Shown: piece by piece, positions 63,366-64,000 of the stretch
Layout: the number at the start of each line of letters is the position of its first letter
How positions within the stretch are numbered: position 1 is the stretch's first letter
Origin: Duganella sp. SG902
Lineage (GTDB): Bacteria > Pseudomonadota > Gammaproteobacteria > Burkholderiales > Burkholderiaceae_D
Length of the DNA stretch: 64,000 nt
Reading direction: 5' to 3'
Assembly (NCBI RefSeq): GCF_013376005.1
Contig: NZ_JABMJK010000001.1
Coordinates: 124,001-188,000, forward strand
The notes under the pieces: model-generated
Told to the model about the DNA's origin: nothing
The model's database searches: none
What the model saw: only the letters and a program-made list of their open reading frames with translations
Translations under genes and position numbers: made by a program

Positions 63366-64000
63366 GTTCCGACTCCCCCAGATAAACTTCCTTGACGCGC
63401 GGGTCGGCGGCGATTTCCGCCGGCGTGCCCTCGGTCAGCACCTTGCCGCCCACCAGCACCGTGATGCGGTCGGCGAAGCGGAACACCAGTCCCATATCGT
63501 GTTCGATGAACAGCACCGTCACATCGCGCGGCAGCTGCGCCAGCACTTCGAACAGCTCCTTGCTCTCGGCCTGCGGGATGCCGGCCGCCGGCTCGTCCAG
63601 CAGCAGAATGCGCGGCTTGGTCGCCAGCGCCAGCGCGATCTCCACCAAACGCTGCTTACCGTAAGCCATGCTGCGCGTGATGCTGTTGGCCTGGTCGCTC
63701 AACTTCAATGTGGCCAGCAGCTCCATCGCTTCCGAGATCACTTCCGGATGATTGGCCACCGTCTTCCACCACACGTTCTGCAGACCGCGTCGCTCGCTGA
63801 TGGCCAGAGCCACCGATTCCAGCACCGTCATGCCGGCGAACAGGGTGTTGAGCTGGAAGGTGCGCGTCATGCCGCAGTGGACGCGCTCATGCTGCGGCAG
63901 ATGCGTGATGTCGTCCCCGCCCAGATACACCTTGCCGCTGCTTGGGCTGAAGGCGCCGGTCAGCAGGTTGATGAAGGTGGTCTTGCCGGCGCCGTTAGGG
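63358..64000 (-). CDS. livG: LivG-type ABC transporter ATP-binding protein, partial
   Basis: The frame is open to the right edge, where PNGAGKTTFINLLTG (Walker A) is just inside the window, so the N-terminus is missing. The signature region is MAYGKQRLVEIALALA and Walker B is ILLLDEPAAGIPQ. Codons 1 to about 35 and the upstream livHM genes would be outside. It pairs with LivF as the second ATPase of the transporter. Confidence 0.9.
   Translation of the reverse strand, partial: PNGAGKTTFINLLTGAFSPSSGKVYLGGDDITHLPQHERVHCGMTRTFQLNTLFAGMTVLESVALAISERRGLQNVWWKTVANHPEVISEAMELLATLKLSDQANSITRSMAYGKQRLVEIALALATKPRILLLDEPAAGIPQAESKELFEVLAQLPRDVTVLFIEHDMGLVFRFADRITVLVGGKVLTEGTPAEIAADPRVKEVYLGESEHD

Noticed and set aside
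1..64000. Search for tRNA, rRNA, riboswitch, phage or toxin-antitoxin features
   Set aside because: No convincing cloverleaf, ribosomal, integrase or toxin-type signature was recognised by eye; a covariance-model scan would be needed to exclude small RNAs.

Overview
The window looks like a chromosomal segment of a high-GC betaproteobacterium, probably an Oxalobacteraceae-type plant- or soil-associated saprophyte (Duganella/Massilia/Janthinobacterium-like). This is judged from protein character, GC-rich codon use and the density of TonB-dependent receptors; no rRNA, tRNA or other phylogenetic marker is present. Genes are packed tightly, with many 4-bp stop/start overlaps, and no gap over 300 bp was seen.

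Region 1 (1-14244) is a glucuronoxylan utilisation locus. It holds a SGNH esterase, GH43 xylosidase, GH115 and GH67 alpha-glucuronidases, a GH10 xylanase, a type-B carboxylesterase and a LacI regulator. Leftward genes encode glucarate dehydratase and a FAH-fold sugar-acid enzyme that would process the released acids. Dyads sharing a TGKTAGCG half-site lie in both divergent promoter regions and are candidate LacI operators. Region 2 (14343-21934) holds an M1 peptidase/DUF6702/TonB-receptor cassette, an aldo/keto reductase and a chemoreceptor.

Region 3 (22020-37883, leftward) is apparently one 14-gene organosulfur operon: ssuC, ssuB, an SfnB-like dehydrogenase, an SsuD-like monooxygenase, a 2-hydroxyacid dehydrogenase, a class II aldolase, a private TonB-ExbB-ExbD, a binding protein, a TonB receptor, a second binding protein, an NtaA/DszA-type monooxygenase, and a fusion of cysteine dioxygenase with four rhodanese domains. 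Region 4 (37993-44562) holds a LysR regulator, another TonB receptor, an exported RidA-like protein, a Tat-exported amine oxidase and a divergent third sulfonate-type binding protein. The promoter regions of regions 3 and 4 share a 38-bp motif, which suggests one LysR regulon. A TetR remnant and a palindromic MITE-like element follow, then a PhnD-like protein coupled to a fatty-acid desaturase.

Region 5 (46679-57740) is a quinate/shikimate-type module: carboxylesterase, MFS transporter, type II dehydroquinase, QsuD-like dehydrogenase, a 3-dehydroshikimate dehydratase split into two genes, an alpha/beta hydrolase, a TonB receptor and a TetR regulator. Three promoters in this module carry nearly the same -35/dyad/-10 arrangement, with the dyad filling a 16-bp spacer. 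This is the clearest new regulatory system in the window. Its product, protocatechuate, is also the product of the adjoining vanillate O-demethylase operon (57763-61594: vanA, vanB, a Liv-type binding protein, divergent MarR). The right edge has two tandem Cache-domain proteins and the start of a livGF ABC transporter set.
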